This document shows positions 37,010-47,184 of a DNA stretch of 64,000 nt, piece after piece. Position numbers and translations under genes: made by a program. Every line of letters begins with the position of its first letter. Position 1 is the first letter of the stretch. The stretch is from Mycolicibacterium mucogenicum DSM 44124 (GTDB lineage: Bacteria; Actinomycetota; Actinomycetes; Mycobacteriales; Mycobacteriaceae). The stretch spans positions 930,001-994,000 of the forward strand of contig NZ_CP062008.1 of assembly GCF_005670685.2 (NCBI RefSeq), written 5' to 3'. The notes under the pieces were generated by a model. That model searched no databases, was not told the origin of the DNA, and worked only from the letters and a program-made list of their open reading frames with translations.

Positions 37010-40000
37010 ATGACCTCCCCGGGGCAGCAATCGATCCAAACCCCGTTGGCGGGGCTCGTCCAACTCGCACTCACCGATCCTGGCCTGCAGGAATTGACGC
37101 GGCAGGCCGCCGAGGGTGTCGCTGAGCAGGCTCTGGTGGGCCCGGTCAGCGCGCGGCTCCCGGTCGCGGCCGCGCTGGCCGCCGCCGGCCCGGTGCTCGT
37201 CGTCACGGCCACCGGTCGCGAGGCCGACGACCTCGCCGCCGAACTGCGGGCCGTCCACGGCGACGCCGTGGCGCTGTTCCCGTCGTGGGAGACGCTGCCG
37301 CACGAGCGGCTCTCGCCCGGCGTGGACACCGTGGGTGCCCGGCTGACGGTGCTGCGCCGGCTGGCGCGGCCCGACGACGCCCGCCTCGGCCCGCCGCTGC
37401 GCGTGGTGGTCACGACGGCCCGGTCACTGCTGCAGCCGCTGGCCGGCGGCGTGACCGACGCCGAACCCGTGACGCTGACCATCGGCGGTGAAGCGGACTT
37501 CGACGACACCGTGGCGCGGCTGGTCGAACTGGCCTACACGCGCGTCGACATGGTGGGCAAGCGCGGCGAATTCGCCGTCCGCGGAGGCATTCTCGACGTC
37601 TTCACGCCGACCGCCGAGCACCCCGTGCGTGTCGAGTTCTGGGGCGACGAGGTCACCGAGATGCGGATGTTCTCGGTGGCCGACCAGCGGTCCATCCCCG
37701 AGATCGCCGTCGACACCGTGATCGCGATGCCCTGCCGTGAACTGCTGCTGACCGCGGACGTCCGCGACCGCGCCGCCGAGATCGGCGCGGATCTGCCCAG
37801 TAGCGACAACCAGGTCACCGGCAGCATCGCGGACATGATGGCCAAGCTCGCCGAAGGCATTCCGGTCGACGGCATGGAGGCGCTGCTGCCGGTGTTGCGC
37901 CCCGGCGAGCTGGCGCTGCTCACCGATCGGCTTCCGGCCGGTGCGCCGCTGCTGATCTGCGATCCGGAGAAGGTGCGCACCCGCGCCGCCGATCTGATCA
38001 AGACCGGCCGCGAGTTCCTGGAGGCCTCGTGGTCGGTGGCCGCCGTGGGCGGTGACGCACCGATCGACATTGAGCAACTTGGTGGTTCGGGTTTCCGGGA
38101 CTTCGCGGAGATCCGGGAGGCGGCGGCCGCCGGTGGCCACCCGTGGTGGACGCTGAGCCAGTTGGCCAACGAGTCGGCGCAGGAGCTCGACATCCGGCCG
38201 GCGCCGTCGGCGCGCAGTCAGCAGAGCCTCGAAGAGATCTTCGCGATGCTGCGGGCACACATCGCCACCGGCGGGCTCGCCGCGGTGGTGACCCCGGGCA
38301 CCGGTACCGCGCACCGCGTCGTCGAGCAGCTCGGTGAATCCGATGTCGCCGCAACGATGTTGGAGCCCGGCGAGGTGCCGAAGCCCGGTGTCGTCGGCGT
38401 GCTCAAGGGCCCGCTGCACGACGGTCTGGTGCTGTCCGGCGTCAACCTCGTGATCATCACCGAGACCGACCTGACGGGTAACCGGGCCGGGGCCACCGAG
38501 GGCAAAAGGCTTGCCGCCAAACGGCGTAACGTCGTCGATCCGCTGGCGTTGACGGCCGGCGACCTGGTGGTGCACGACCAGCACGGCATCGGCAAGTTCG
38601 TCGAGATGACCGAGCGCGTGGTCGGTGGCGCGCGGCGTGAGTATCTGGTCCTGGAGTACGCATCGGCCAAACGTGGCGGCGGGTCCGACCGGCTGTACGT
38701 GCCGATGGATTCGCTGGACCAGCTGTCCCGATACGTCGGCGGCACCGAGCCCACGCTGAGCCGGCTCGGCGGCAGCGACTGGACCAACACGAAGACCAAG
38801 GCGCGCAAGGCCGTTCGTGAGATCGCTGGTGAGCTGGTCTCGCTGTATGCCAAGCGGCAGTCCGCGCCGGGGCATGCCTTCGCCCCGGACACCCCGTGGC
38901 AGGCCGAGATGGAAGACGCGTTCGGCTTCACCGAGACCATGGACCAGTTGACCGCCATCACCGAGGTCAAGGCCGACATGGAGAAACCGGTTCCGATGGA
39001 CCGGGTCATCTGCGGTGACGTCGGCTACGGCAAGACCGAGATCGCGGTGCGCGCGGCGTTCAAGGCCGTGCAGGACGGCAAGCAGGTCGCGGTCCTGGTG
39101 CCGACGACGCTGCTGGCAGACCAGCACCTGCAGACCTTCACCGCGCGCATGGCCGGCTTCCCGGTGACGGTCAAGGGCCTGTCCCGCTTCACCGATCCGG
39201 CTGAATCCCGTTTGGTGATCGAGGGTTTGAAGGACGGCTCGGTCGACGTGGTGATCGGCACGCACCGGTTGCTGGCGACGGGCGTCACGTGGAAAGACCT
39301 GGGTCTGGTGATCGTCGACGAGGAGCAGCGGTTCGGCGTCGAGCACAAGGAGCACATCAAGTCGATGCGCACCCACGTCGACGTGTTGACCATGAGCGCG
39401 ACCCCGATCCCGCGCACCCTGGAGATGAGCCTGGCCGGCATCCGGGAGATGTCGACGATTCTGACGCCGCCCGAGGAACGCTTCCCGGTGCTGACTTACG
39501 TTGGGCCGCATGACGATAAGCAGGTCGCCGCGGCCCTGCGGCGCGAGCTGTTGCGTGATGGGCAGGCGTTCTACATCCACAACCGGGTGAAGTCGATCGA
39601 CAGCGCCGCCGCCCGGGTGCGCCAGCTGGTGCCGGAGGCGCGCGTCGTGGTGGCACACGGGCAGATGCCCGAGGAGTTGCTGGAGAAGACCGTCGAGGGC
39701 TTCTGGAACCGCGACTACGACATCCTGGTCTGCACCACGATCGTCGAGACGGGCCTTGATATCTCGAACGCCAACACGCTGATCGTGGAGCGCGCCGACA
39801 CCTTCGGTCTGTCGCAGCTGCACCAGCTGCGTGGCCGGGTGGGCCGCAGCCGCGAGCGCGGCTACGCGTATTTCCTGTACCCGCCTGAGGTTCCGCTCAC
39901 CGAGACCGCGCACGACCGGCTGGCCACCATCGCGCAGAACAACGATCTGGGCGCCGGCATGGCCGTGGCGATGAAGGACCTCGAGATTCGCGGGGCGGGC

Positions 40001-40660
40001 AACGTCCTGGGTGTCGAGCAGTCCGGACACGTCGCGGGCGTCGGCTTCGACTTGTATGTCCGGCTGGTCGGCGAGGCCGTGGAGGCCTACCGCGCCGCGG
40101 TCGATGGGAAAACCATTGCGGCGGTGGAGGAGCCGAAGGAGGTGCGGGTCGACCTGCCGATCGATGCGCACCTGCCGCCCGACTACATCGGCAGCGACCG
40201 GCTGCGGCTCGAGGCCTACCGCCGGTTGGCCGCGGCGTCCGACCACGCGGCGGTGGCGTCCGTCGTCGAGGAGTTGGTGGACCGCTACGGACCGCTGCCC
40301 GAACCTGCGCAGCGCCTGGTCGCGGTGGCCCGCCTGCGGCTGCTGTGCCGCGAGTACGGCGTCACCGAGGTCAGCGCGATCTCGGACTCGACCATCCGGC
40401 TGACGCCCCTGACGCTCATGGACTCCGGGCAGCTGCGGCTCAAGCGGATGTATCCCGGCGCGACGTACCGGGCCACCACGTCGACGGTGCAGATCCCGAT
40501 CCCGCGGGCCGGCGCCGGGGTCGGCGCACCCCGCATCCGTGACCTGGAGTTGGCCCGCGCGGTAGCCGGTCTGCTGCTGGTGCTCGACGGGAAAGCGGCA
40601 GGTGAAGTTGATATAACCGACCTGGGAGGTAGTGCGGTGGGAGAGGCGGATCGCGCATGA
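37010..40660 (+). CDS. mfd: Transcription-repair coupling factor Mfd
   Basis: A 1216-residue Mfd (Rv1020). It displaces RNA polymerase stalled at lesions and recruits UvrA. Domain order: UvrB-homology region (1-~340), the RNA-polymerase-interaction domain (~500-560), and the translocase helicase with Walker [13 protein letters not shown] box and [12 protein letters not shown], then the C-terminal TRCF domain. A GGAGG ribosome site precedes the ATG; the upstream frame is not conserved. Overlaps mazG as ATGA. Confidence 0.97.
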   Translation: MTSPGQQSIQTPLAGLVQLALTDPGLQELTRQAAEGVAEQALVGPVSARLPVAAALAAAGPVLVVTATGREADDLAAELRAVHGDAVALFPSWETLPHERLSPGVDTVGARLTVLRRLARPDDARLGPPLRVVVTTARSLLQPLAGGVTDAEPVTLTIGGEADFDDTVARLVELAYTRVDMVGKRGEFAVRGGILDVFTPTAEHPVRVEFWGDEVTEMRMFSVADQRSIPEIAVDTVIAMPCRELLLTADVRDRAAEIGADLPSSDNQVTGSIADMMAKLAEGIPVDGMEALLPVLRPGELALLTDRLPAGAPLLICDPEKVRTRAADLIKTGREFLEASWSVAAVGGDAPIDIEQLGGSGFRDFAEIREAAAAGGHPWWTLSQLANESAQELDIRPAPSARSQQSLEEIFAMLRAHIATGGLAAVVTPGTGTAHRVVEQLGESDVAATMLEPGEVPKPGVVGVLKGPLHDGLVLSGVNLVIITETDLTGNRAGATEGKRLAAKRRNVVDPLALTAGDLVVHDQHGIGKFVEMTERVVGGARREYLVLEYASAKRGGGSDRLYVPMDSLDQLSRYVGGTEPTLSRLGGSDWTNTKTKARKAVREIAGELVSLYAKRQSAPGHAFAPDTPWQAEMEDAFGFTETMDQLTAITEVKADMEKPVPMDRVICGDVGYGKTEIAVRAAFKAVQDGKQVAVLVPTTLLADQHLQTFTARMAGFPVTVKGLSRFTDPAESRLVIEGLKDGSVDVVIGTHRLLATGVTWKDLGLVIVDEEQRFGVEHKEHIKSMRTHVDVLTMSATPIPRTLEMSLAGIREMSTILTPPEERFPVLTYVGPHDDKQVAAALRRELLRDGQAFYIHNRVKSIDSAAARVRQLVPEARVVVAHGQMPEELLEKTVEGFWNRDYDILVCTTIVETGLDISNANTLIVERADTFGLSQLHQLRGRVGRSRERGYAYFLYPPEVPLTETAHDRLATIAQNNDLGAGMAVAMKDLEIRGAGNVLGVEQSGHVAGVGFDLYVRLVGEAVEAYRAAVDGKTIAAVEEPKEVRVDLPIDAHLPPDYIGSDRLRLEAYRRLAAASDHAAVASVVEELVDRYGPLPEPAQRLVAVARLRLLCREYGVTEVSAISDSTIRLTPLTLMDSGQLRLKRMYPGATYRATTSTVQIPIPRAGAGVGAPRIRDLELARAVAGLLLVLDGKAAGEVDITDLGGSAVGEADRA

Positions 40661-41616
40661 CGGTCGTCCTGGTCGATCCGCGCCGCCCCTCGCTGATGCC
40701 GATCGACGCGCTGGGGCTGCTCACCGGCGACGTGCAGTACACCGAGGAACTGCCGATCAAGGTGCCATGGTCGTTGCCGTCGGGCCGGCCGGCCTACGGT
40801 GACGCCGACAATCCGGCACCGGTGCTGCTGTCCTCCGACCCGGAACATCCGCAGGTGCGGGCCCGGCTCGCGGCCGGCGAGAAGCTGATCGCCGCGGACG
40901 GTGCGCAACCGGGCGAGCGGCTCATCGACGCCGTCACGATGATGGACAAGCTGCGCACCAACGGTCCGTGGGAGAGCGAGCAGACGCACGACTCGCTGCG
41001 CCGGTACCTGCTGGAGGAGACCTACGAGCTGTTCGACGCGGTGCGGGGCGGCAACGCCGACGACGTCCGCGAGGAACTCGGAGATGTCTTGCTGCAGGTG
41101 CTGTTTCACGCCCGCATCGCCGAAGACGCGCCGCTGCACCCGTTCGGCATCGACGACGTGGCCGACACCCTGATTCGCAAGCTGGGCAACCGCGTGCCGG
41201 CAGTGCTTGCCGGGCAAGAGATTTCGCTGGAAGACCAGATCGCCCAGTGGGAAGAGCGCAAGGCTTTGGAAATGCGGGCGAAGGCGTCGCCCCGCATTTC
41301 GTGCATGGACGAGGTGCCGACGGCGCTGCCGGCGCTGGCCCTGGCGCAGAAGCTGATCGAACGGGCCGGCACTGCCGGTTTGCCGTCCGATCTGCTTCCG
41401 GCCGGACTCACCTCGGTGACCCTGGCGCCCGACTTCGACGCCGAAAGTGCCTTGCGCACAGTGGCTCTGGAATTCATCGATACCGTGCGCGAGACCGAGC
41501 GCCGCATCGTCGCCGCCCGCCGCGGCGACGAAGTGGCGGTGGAGTTGGACGCGGCACCGCTGGGTGCCGTGTCAGAGGATGAGTGGCGGGAGCACTGGCC
41601 GGCTCAGGCCGACTGA
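40657..41616 (+). CDS. mazG: Nucleoside triphosphate pyrophosphohydrolase MazG
   Basis: A 319-residue MazG (Rv1021) that hydrolyses NTPs to NMP plus pyrophosphate, cleaning damaged dNTPs. An N-terminal ~90-residue extension precedes the MazG core (from about 95: [18 protein letters not shown]; metal-binding [11 protein letters not shown] and [13 protein letters not shown]). Overlaps mfd as ATGA, so repair and pool sanitation are co-translated. Its stop overlaps the convergent hydrolase gene by 13 bp. Confidence 0.93.
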   Translation: MTVVLVDPRRPSLMPIDALGLLTGDVQYTEELPIKVPWSLPSGRPAYGDADNPAPVLLSSDPEHPQVRARLAAGEKLIAADGAQPGERLIDAVTMMDKLRTNGPWESEQTHDSLRRYLLEETYELFDAVRGGNADDVREELGDVLLQVLFHARIAEDAPLHPFGIDDVADTLIRKLGNRVPAVLAGQEISLEDQIAQWEERKALEMRAKASPRISCMDEVPTALPALALAQKLIERAGTAGLPSDLLPAGLTSVTLAPDFDAESALRTVALEFIDTVRETERRIVAARRGDEVAVELDAAPLGAVSEDEWREHWPAQAD

Positions 41617-42296
41617 GTCGCGGCCTCGTCGATCAGGTCGGCCACGGCCACTGCCTGCGAAGCCAGCGACGCGTGGCTGGCGTTCAGTTCGATGATCTTG
41701 CGCGGGTTGATCCGCTCCGCCATGCGGCGTTCGTTGTCGGGGTGGATCATACGGTCCTGCGTCGAGACCTGGTACCACGACGGCTTGACCCGCCAGGCCG
41801 GTGCGGTCACCGTGTCGCCGAAAGTCGATGCCAGCGGGGCCTTTTGGGTCACGGCCATGACGAGGGCGTCATCGTCGGACAGGTCCTGACAGAAGCTCTC
41901 GTGGAACTTGTCCTGGCGGACCCACAGGTAGCCGTCTGAATCGGGTGCGAGGTTGGCTGCCGCCGCGGGCGGCATCTCTTGCGTGATTCCGCCCGGGCTC
42001 TCGCCGGCGTCCGGTGCGAAGGCCGCGATATAGACCAGGGCCGTCACATTGGGCAGGTCGCCGGCTTCGGTGATGACGGCGCCACCGTACGAGTGCCCGA
42101 CCAGAACGACGGGTCCGTCGACCTGACTGACCATCTTGCGGGTGCGTTCAGCGTCGTCGGCCAGCGACGTCAGCGGGTTCTCCACCGCGCGCAGCGACGA
42201 GTAGCCGCGCCGGTTCAGTTCGACGATCACGTTGGCCCAGTGGGCCGCGCCGCCCCAGAATCCGTGGACGAGGACGACTGTTGGTTTTTCGGTCAT
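41604..42296 (-). CDS. Alpha/beta hydrolase
   Basis: A 230-residue alpha/beta-hydrolase fold protein. The oxyanion HGFWGG, the nucleophile elbow GHSYGGAV (Ser), and a C-terminal His (NASHASL) form a plausible triad. It resembles the small esterase/hydrolase type called signal peptide protein or AB hydrolase in actinobacteria; substrate unknown. ATG 42296 lies six bases after TACTGT, a leaderless -10, and the gene is divergent from an AraC regulator, which may control it. Confidence 0.85.
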   Translation of the reverse strand: MTEKPTVVLVHGFWGGAAHWANVIVELNRRGYSSLRAVENPLTSLADDAERTRKMVSQVDGPVVLVGHSYGGAVITEAGDLPNVTALVYIAAFAPDAGESPGGITQEMPPAAAANLAPDSDGYLWVRQDKFHESFCQDLSDDDALVMAVTQKAPLASTFGDTVTAPAWRVKPSWYQVSTQDRMIHPDNERRMAERINPRKIIELNASHASLASQAVAVADLIDEAATQSA

Positions 42297-42302
42297 GCGG
42301 TG

Positions 42303-42308
42303 ACAGTA
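42303..42308 (-). promoter_or_regulatory. -10 element for leaderless hydrolase transcript
   Basis: Minus-strand TACTGT, six bases before ATG 42296, in the 34-bp gap shared with the divergent AraC gene. Confidence 0.45.
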
Positions 42309-42330
42309 TTTGGACGATGAGGCAAGTTCA

Positions 42331-43281
42331 ATGACCGATACGGCGTCAAACTTTGCCGATTCACCGGCATCTGGAGCGGATGCGTTCTCCGAGATCCTCG
42401 ACACCGTACGGCTGCGCGGTCAGGACGTCGTTCGTTATGCACCCCGTTCCGTGCCGTTCACCATCGCGATGCCCGGGCAACGACTGCTGCATATCGTCGA
42501 GCACGGCGACGTCCGGCTCCGGGTGAGCGATGGCGGTCCGGCGATCACCCTGCATGACGGTGACCTCGTGCTGCTGGCCCGGGGTGACCGGCACCAGCTG
42601 CAGGCGGGCCCGAGTGTGCCGGTCCGTGAAACCGTCGATGCCGACCGCTACACCGACGAAGGCGAACTCCCGCAACAGGATTCGCCGCGCTGGGTGACCG
42701 GGACGTTCGCGGTCGACGACGCCGTCGCTGATCCGCTGTTGTCGGTGTTGCCCCCGGCCATCGTGGTGTCCGGTGGCGGCGTCGATCGGGAGTGGCTGGA
42801 GGTCAGCCTGCGGCTGCTGGTGGCAGAGGTCGCGGCGCCGCGGCCCGGCTCGGCGGTGATGATCTCGCGCATCCTGGACCTGCTGTTCATCCACACCCTG
42901 CGGGCCTGGTCGCGCGACGCCGCCGCGCCGTCAGGCTGGCTGACTGCGGCGCTGGATCCGGTACTGGGCCAAGTGCTTTCGGCTGTTCACCAGGACCTGG
43001 CGCGGCCGTGGTCGGTCGCCGAACTCGCCCAGATGGCCAACCTGTCACGGACCGCGTTCGCCGAGCGGTTCACCCGCCTGCTGGGGTGTCCGCCCGCCGG
43101 CTACCTCATCGACCGCAGGCTCGACCGGGCGGCGCAGTTGTTGCGGACCGATACCGCGTCGGTCGCCGCCATCGCGGCGGCAGTGGGTTACACCTCCGAG
43201 GCGGGCTTCAGCCGGGCGTTCAGCCGACGGTTCGGGGCCCCGCCGCTGCGCTGGCGCAACACCGTCGGCCGCACGGACTGA
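42331..43281 (+). CDS. AraC-family transcriptional regulator with cupin sensor
   Basis: A 316-residue regulator. The N-terminal half is a cupin (about 30-200, with HGDVRLRVSD-like beta strands and a late VSGGGVDREW segment) of the AraC cupin_6 type. The C-terminal AraC HTH has both helix-turn-helices (ELAQMANLSRTAFAERF and AAVGYTSEAGFSRAFSRRFG). It is divergent from an alpha/beta hydrolase, with 34 bp between starts, so control of that gene is likely. Start at 42331 uses the weak GAGG site. Confidence 0.9.
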   Translation: MTDTASNFADSPASGADAFSEILDTVRLRGQDVVRYAPRSVPFTIAMPGQRLLHIVEHGDVRLRVSDGGPAITLHDGDLVLLARGDRHQLQAGPSVPVRETVDADRYTDEGELPQQDSPRWVTGTFAVDDAVADPLLSVLPPAIVVSGGGVDREWLEVSLRLLVAEVAAPRPGSAVMISRILDLLFIHTLRAWSRDAAAPSGWLTAALDPVLGQVLSAVHQDLARPWSVAELAQMANLSRTAFAERFTRLLGCPPAGYLIDRRLDRAAQLLRTDTASVAAIAAAVGYTSEAGFSRAFSRRFGAPPLRWRNTVGRTD

Positions 43282-43376
43282 CTCACGAACTTGGGATCGG
43301 TAGCCGGCCGGCCCCGGTGTGATTGCTCCAACGACGCCGACAACGAGCGTCCGAGCAACCTGAGGAAGGAATCACC

Positions 43377-43664
43377 ATGAAGCTCCCCGCCGCCATCGAA
43401 CAGCACGTCAACCGCTTCGACCGTCAGCAGAGCCTGATCATCGCGATCAGCACCGGCCTGTTGGCCTTCTGGTCGGGCTACCGCGTCGCCTGGTCGCTGT
43501 ACCTGACCATGACCTACGACTTCCTGTTCGGCTCGCTGGTCTTCCAGATCGCACTGTGGGGCGTCATCGGTGCCGCGGCAGCGCTCGCGTCGTTCGCGTT
43601 CTACAACCGCTACCGCACCGCCGACCAGCCCGGCGCTCAGCCGAGCAGCGTCGACCCCCAGTAG
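43377..43664 (+). CDS. Small two-helix membrane protein
   Basis: A 95-residue protein with an amphipathic N-terminal stretch (KLPAAIEQHVNRF) and two hydrophobic helices (about 23-45 and 50-75) followed by a short polar tail. A strong GGAAGGA ribosome site precedes ATG 43377, 8 bases upstream. No family recognised. It follows the AraC gene after 95 bp and overlaps the convergent efeB by 28 bp at its 3' end. Confidence 0.7.
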   Translation: MKLPAAIEQHVNRFDRQQSLIIAISTGLLAFWSGYRVAWSLYLTMTYDFLFGSLVFQIALWGVIGAAAALASFAFYNRYRTADQPGAQPSSVDPQ

Positions 43665-44956
43665 TCCGACGAACCATCACGCACACCCGGCGGGCAGGCG
43701 AAGATGCCGCTGCCGGTGTGCGTGATGTATTCGTTCAGGGCGTCGTTGTCGGACAACTTGGTCTGCATCGGGATGAACGACTCGGCCGGGTTGCGGACGA
43801 ACGCGATGAAGAACAGACCCGCATCCAGGTGGCCGAAACCGTCTGAGCCGTCGGTGAAGTTGTAGCCGCGGCGCAGAATCTGGGCGCCGTTGTTGGCTTC
43901 GGGGGATGCCAGCCGTACGTGCGAGTCGACGTCGATCAGCGGGGCGCCGTCGGCGCCCTTGCTCTCGAAGTCGAGCGGGGTGAACTCGTCGGTGTACCCG
44001 TTCGGGGCACCGCTGCCCTTCTGCCGGCCGATCACCCGCTCCTGCTCGGCCAGTACCGTGCGGTCCCACGATTCGATGAGCATCCGGATGCGCCGGCTGA
44101 TCAGATACGACCCGCCCGTCATCCAGGCCGGTCCGTCGCCATTCGCGACCCAGACGTGCTTGTCGATGGCCGACGTGTCCTCGGCCTTGAGGTTGTTGGT
44201 TCCGTCCTTGAACCCGAACAGGTTTCGCGGTGTGGACTGGTTCCGCGTGGTCGACGACGTGCGGCCGAACCCGAGCTGCGAGTACCGCACCGCGACGGTG
44301 CCGAAGCCGACGCGCGCCAGGTTGCGGATCGCGTGCACCGCGACCTGCGGATCATTGGCGCAGGCCTGCACGACGATGTCGCCGCCACAGCGGGCCGGGT
44401 CCAGCTTCTCGTTGCGGAACTTGGGCAGGTCCACCAGATGCGCCGGTCGCTGCGCGTCGATGCCGAACCGGTCCTTGCCGTCCTTGCGGAAGAAGCCGGG
44501 GCCGAAGCCGATGGTCAGCGTCAATGCCGAGGGCGAAAGGCCAAGGGCCTCACCGGTGTCCGCCGGCGGGGCGTACGGATTGAGTCCGATGGCCCCGTGG
44601 GCGACGGCCTCTTCGCCGAGCGTCATGCGCTCGGCCATCTCGGTCCACTTCTTCAGCATCGCCACGACGTCGGCCTTCTTGTCCGTCGTGACGTCGAAGG
44701 TGGCGAAGTGCATGCGGTCCTGCGCCGCGGTGACGATGCCGGCCTGGTGGGTGCCGCGGAACGGCACCGGCTTACCCAGGTTGTCCTCGACGACGGCCGC
44801 GGAGGAGCGGCCGGCCAGCGCACCGGTGGCGGCGGCGCCGACGACGGCGGCCGTCACCCCGGCGGCGCCGAAGAGCTTGCGCCGGCTGAGCCCTCCGGAC
44901 GCGGTCACGGTGGGCTCAGCGGCTGCCGGCTGGGGCTCACTGCTTGGCGACGACAC
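43637..44956 (-). CDS. efeB: DyP-type heme peroxidase EfeB
   Basis: A 439-residue dye-decolorising-type heme peroxidase with a twin-arginine signal (GGLSRRKLFGAAG), exported folded with heme. The DyP family motif GxxDG is present as FGFKDGTNN (distal Asp). In EfeUOB systems EfeB oxidises Fe2+ before EfeU uptake, or takes iron from heme. The start overlaps the efeO stop by 20 bp; a GAGG site precedes GTG 44956. Confidence 0.93.
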   Translation of the reverse strand: MSSPSSEPQPAAAEPTVTASGGLSRRKLFGAAGVTAAVVGAAATGALAGRSSAAVVEDNLGKPVPFRGTHQAGIVTAAQDRMHFATFDVTTDKKADVVAMLKKWTEMAERMTLGEEAVAHGAIGLNPYAPPADTGEALGLSPSALTLTIGFGPGFFRKDGKDRFGIDAQRPAHLVDLPKFRNEKLDPARCGGDIVVQACANDPQVAVHAIRNLARVGFGTVAVRYSQLGFGRTSSTTRNQSTPRNLFGFKDGTNNLKAEDTSAIDKHVWVANGDGPAWMTGGSYLISRRIRMLIESWDRTVLAEQERVIGRQKGSGAPNGYTDEFTPLDFESKGADGAPLIDVDSHVRLASPEANNGAQILRRGYNFTDGSDGFGHLDAGLFFIAFVRNPAESFIPMQTKLSDNDALNEYITHTGSGIFACPPGVRDGSSDYWGSTLLG

Positions 44957-46097
44957 CCTGCACCTCGCTGACCTCCTTGCTCAACGCGTCGATCGCTTGC
45001 GAAAGCTCTTGCCGCTGCGGCTCGGTCACCTTGTCGTAGGAGATGAAGCCGTCGCCCTCGCGGTACTTGTCGAGCAGCTGCTGGACCTTCTCGAAGGCCG
45101 CCTCGACGTCCTTGCCCAGCTGCGGGTTGCGCTCGTCGAGGATCGGGTCGACGGAGCCGACCGCAGTGCGCGAGCCCTCGATGTTGGCCTGGAAGTCCCA
45201 GAGGTCGGTGTGGCTGAAGATGTCTTCCTCGCCGCTGATCTTGGTCTTGGCGATCTCGTCCAGCAGACCCTGCGCGCCACCGGCGATCTTGGTGGAGTCG
45301 ATGGTCCACTTCGGATCCTTGACGCCCGCGTCGAGCTCCTTGACGTCGGCGACCAGCTGGTCGGCCACGGCGCCGCTGTCGGGCTGCAGGCCGGTGACCC
45401 ACAGCTCCTTCTCGAGACGGTGGAAACCGGTCCACTTGTCGCCCGGTTTCACGTCGGCTTCCCGGAGGTCGATCCGCGGGTCCAGGTCGTTGGGGAACGA
45501 CTCGGCGACCGGCTCGATGCGCTCGTAGAACGTGCGGGCCTTCGGGTACTGCGCCTTGGCGGCGGGGACGTCGCCCTTCTTCACGGCGGCGGCGAACGCC
45601 TCGGTGGCGGGCAGGAGCGCCGTGGTCTGCTCGATGACGTACTTCTTGTAGAAGTCCGCGGCGGCCTTGAACTTGCCCGTGTCGTCGATCTTGACGGTGT
45701 CGCCGGTGACGGTGAAGTCACCACGGATGCCGTCGCCGACCATGCCCGGCTTGCACGCGGTCTTGTAGGTGCCGGCTTCGGGCAGCTGCACGATCAGCTT
45801 GCGCTGCAGGCCGGGGGAGACGTTCTCGATCTCGCCCATGACCTTGTCGCCGGGGCCGTAGACGTAGAACTCGGTGACCTTGGTGCCGTTGTTGGTGACG
45901 ACGAACGTGCTCGCGCCCGTCTTGGCCGACGTCGCCGACAGCTTGCAGGCGTCGTCGGTGGCGGTCACGGTGATCTCGCCCGAGGCGGACTTGTTCTCGT
46001 CCGACTTGGAGGTGCACGCGGAGACCGCGGTCAGGCCGGCGAGCAGGGCTACCGAGGCAGCTACGCCGGTCTTGACGTTGAGGGCGGCGAGATTCAC
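44937..46097 (-). CDS. efeO: Iron-uptake lipoprotein EfeO (cupredoxin-M75)
   Basis: A 386-residue periplasmic/lipoprotein component. Signal with lipobox AVSAC, an N-terminal cupredoxin-like domain (about 40-130) and the M75 peptidase-like domain (about 155-380; HxxE motif GFHRLEKELW). EfeO binds ferric/ferrous iron and passes it to EfeU. GTG start overlaps the efeU stop (GTGA). Confidence 0.93.
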   Translation of the reverse strand: MNLAALNVKTGVAASVALLAGLTAVSACTSKSDENKSASGEITVTATDDACKLSATSAKTGASTFVVTNNGTKVTEFYVYGPGDKVMGEIENVSPGLQRKLIVQLPEAGTYKTACKPGMVGDGIRGDFTVTGDTVKIDDTGKFKAAADFYKKYVIEQTTALLPATEAFAAAVKKGDVPAAKAQYPKARTFYERIEPVAESFPNDLDPRIDLREADVKPGDKWTGFHRLEKELWVTGLQPDSGAVADQLVADVKELDAGVKDPKWTIDSTKIAGGAQGLLDEIAKTKISGEEDIFSHTDLWDFQANIEGSRTAVGSVDPILDERNPQLGKDVEAAFEKVQQLLDKYREGDGFISYDKVTEPQRQELSQAIDALSKEVSEVQGVVAKQ

Positions 46098-46990
46098 TTG
46101 GCGGACCTTTCGAGGGTGGCAGCAGGGGCGGGTTTGGCTGCGACGGGTCGCAGGAAAAGCGTCAGGACGATCAGCAGGTAGGCCAGCCAGCAGACGAACT
46201 GCAGAATGGTCGGGGTCGGGCTGACATTGAAGACGCCCTGGATCACCTGGCCGTACCAGGCTGACCAGTTGAATGTGCCGGTCAGGTCGAAGGCCTTGGC
46301 GCCCAGACCGGGCAGCCAGCCGACGGTCTGCAGCGCGCCGATGCCGTAGGACAGGATGCCGGCGGCGACGACGACCAGGAAGGCGCCGGTGTACTTGAAG
46401 AACTTGGTCAGGTTGATTTTCAGCGAGCCGACGTACATCGCGTACGCGAAGGCGATGGCGATCAGCAGGCCGATCACGAGCCCGGCCAACGGCCACGCGG
46501 TCGACGCGTTGGCGTAGCCGACCATGAACAGCGCCGTCTCGACGCCCTCGCGGCCGACGGCCAGGAAGGCCAGGGTGGCGACGGCAATCCCGCCGGTCTC
46601 CAGGGCGCGCGCCATATCGCTGCGCAGCTCGCCGGAGATGGTCGCGGCGGCCTTTCGCATCCACAGCACCATGGTCGTGACGATGATCACCGCGACCAGG
46701 GACGCGACGCCGGCGATGGCCTCAGCCGCCAGGCCGGAGATGGTGTTCTCGCTGAGCTGGATGGACAGGAAGACGGCGATGGTCATCGCGATGGCGCCCG
46801 CGACCCCGAGCCAGACCCACTTGAGGGCGTCACGGCGGTCGGACTTCACGAGGAAGGCGATGAGGATGGTGACGACAATCGCAGTTTCGAGGCCTTCACG
46901 GAGCCCGATCAGCAAGCTGCCAAATAGCTGTGAGGAAATGCCGGGGCCCGCGGCGACCAGCGCTGTCGAGACCGCGAAAGTGGTGGTCAT
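46094..46990 (-). CDS. efeU: Ferrous/ferric permease EfeU (FTR1 family)
   Basis: A 298-residue membrane permease with two REGLE-type motifs, GLREGLETAIV (first helix) and GREGVETALF (helix IV), the signature of iron-transporting FTR1/EfeU proteins, and seven or so helices. The ATG at 46990 is preceded by AAGGA six bases upstream. It heads the efeU-O-B operon and has a TAGTCT -10 on the minus strand and iron-box-like repeats upstream. Confidence 0.94.
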   Translation of the reverse strand: MTTTFAVSTALVAAGPGISSQLFGSLLIGLREGLETAIVVTILIAFLVKSDRRDALKWVWLGVAGAIAMTIAVFLSIQLSENTISGLAAEAIAGVASLVAVIIVTTMVLWMRKAAATISGELRSDMARALETGGIAVATLAFLAVGREGVETALFMVGYANASTAWPLAGLVIGLLIAIAFAYAMYVGSLKINLTKFFKYTGAFLVVVAAGILSYGIGALQTVGWLPGLGAKAFDLTGTFNWSAWYGQVIQGVFNVSPTPTILQFVCWLAYLLIVLTLFLRPVAAKPAPAATLERSAK

Positions 46991-47005
46991 TCGCAATCCT
47001 TAGAT

Positions 47006-47011
47006 AGACTA
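47006..47011 (-). promoter_or_regulatory. -10 element of efeUOB
   Basis: Minus-strand TAGTCT, 15 bases upstream of the efeU ATG; the AAGGA ribosome site lies in the ~9-nt leader. Confidence 0.45.
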
Positions 47012-47020
47012 ATCGGCAAC

Positions 47021-47058
47021 ACAGGTTTGCCTTGCCAAAGGAAGGCAAGCCAACCTTA
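47021..47058. promoter_or_regulatory. Two IdeR/iron-box-like sequences
   Basis: Minus-strand 47039-47021 matches the 19-bp iron box (TTAGGTTAGGCTAACCTAA) at 13 of 19 positions, and 47040-47058 read rightwards matches at 11. They abut and cover the -35 region of efeU. IdeR repressing an iron-uptake operon is the expected logic. Confidence 0.5.
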
Positions 47059-47184
47059 TCAGCGGATGGGCGGCCGTCGTACCGTCGCGCCGGAAAGCTT
47101 GCGCTTCGGAGTGCACTCAGCTCGGCATGCGACGATGGCGGGACGACGAATCCGTCGAGAATCTCTGGGTATAGGGGAGTACCG

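Noticed and set aside
37424..40246. 940-codon antisense ORF in mfd
   Set aside because: Gly/Arg/Gln/His-rich with no domain; mirror frame of mfd.
44937..44956. Frameshift between efeO and efeB
   Set aside because: The 20-bp overlap contains a good GTG start and ribosome site for efeB; both proteins are full length.
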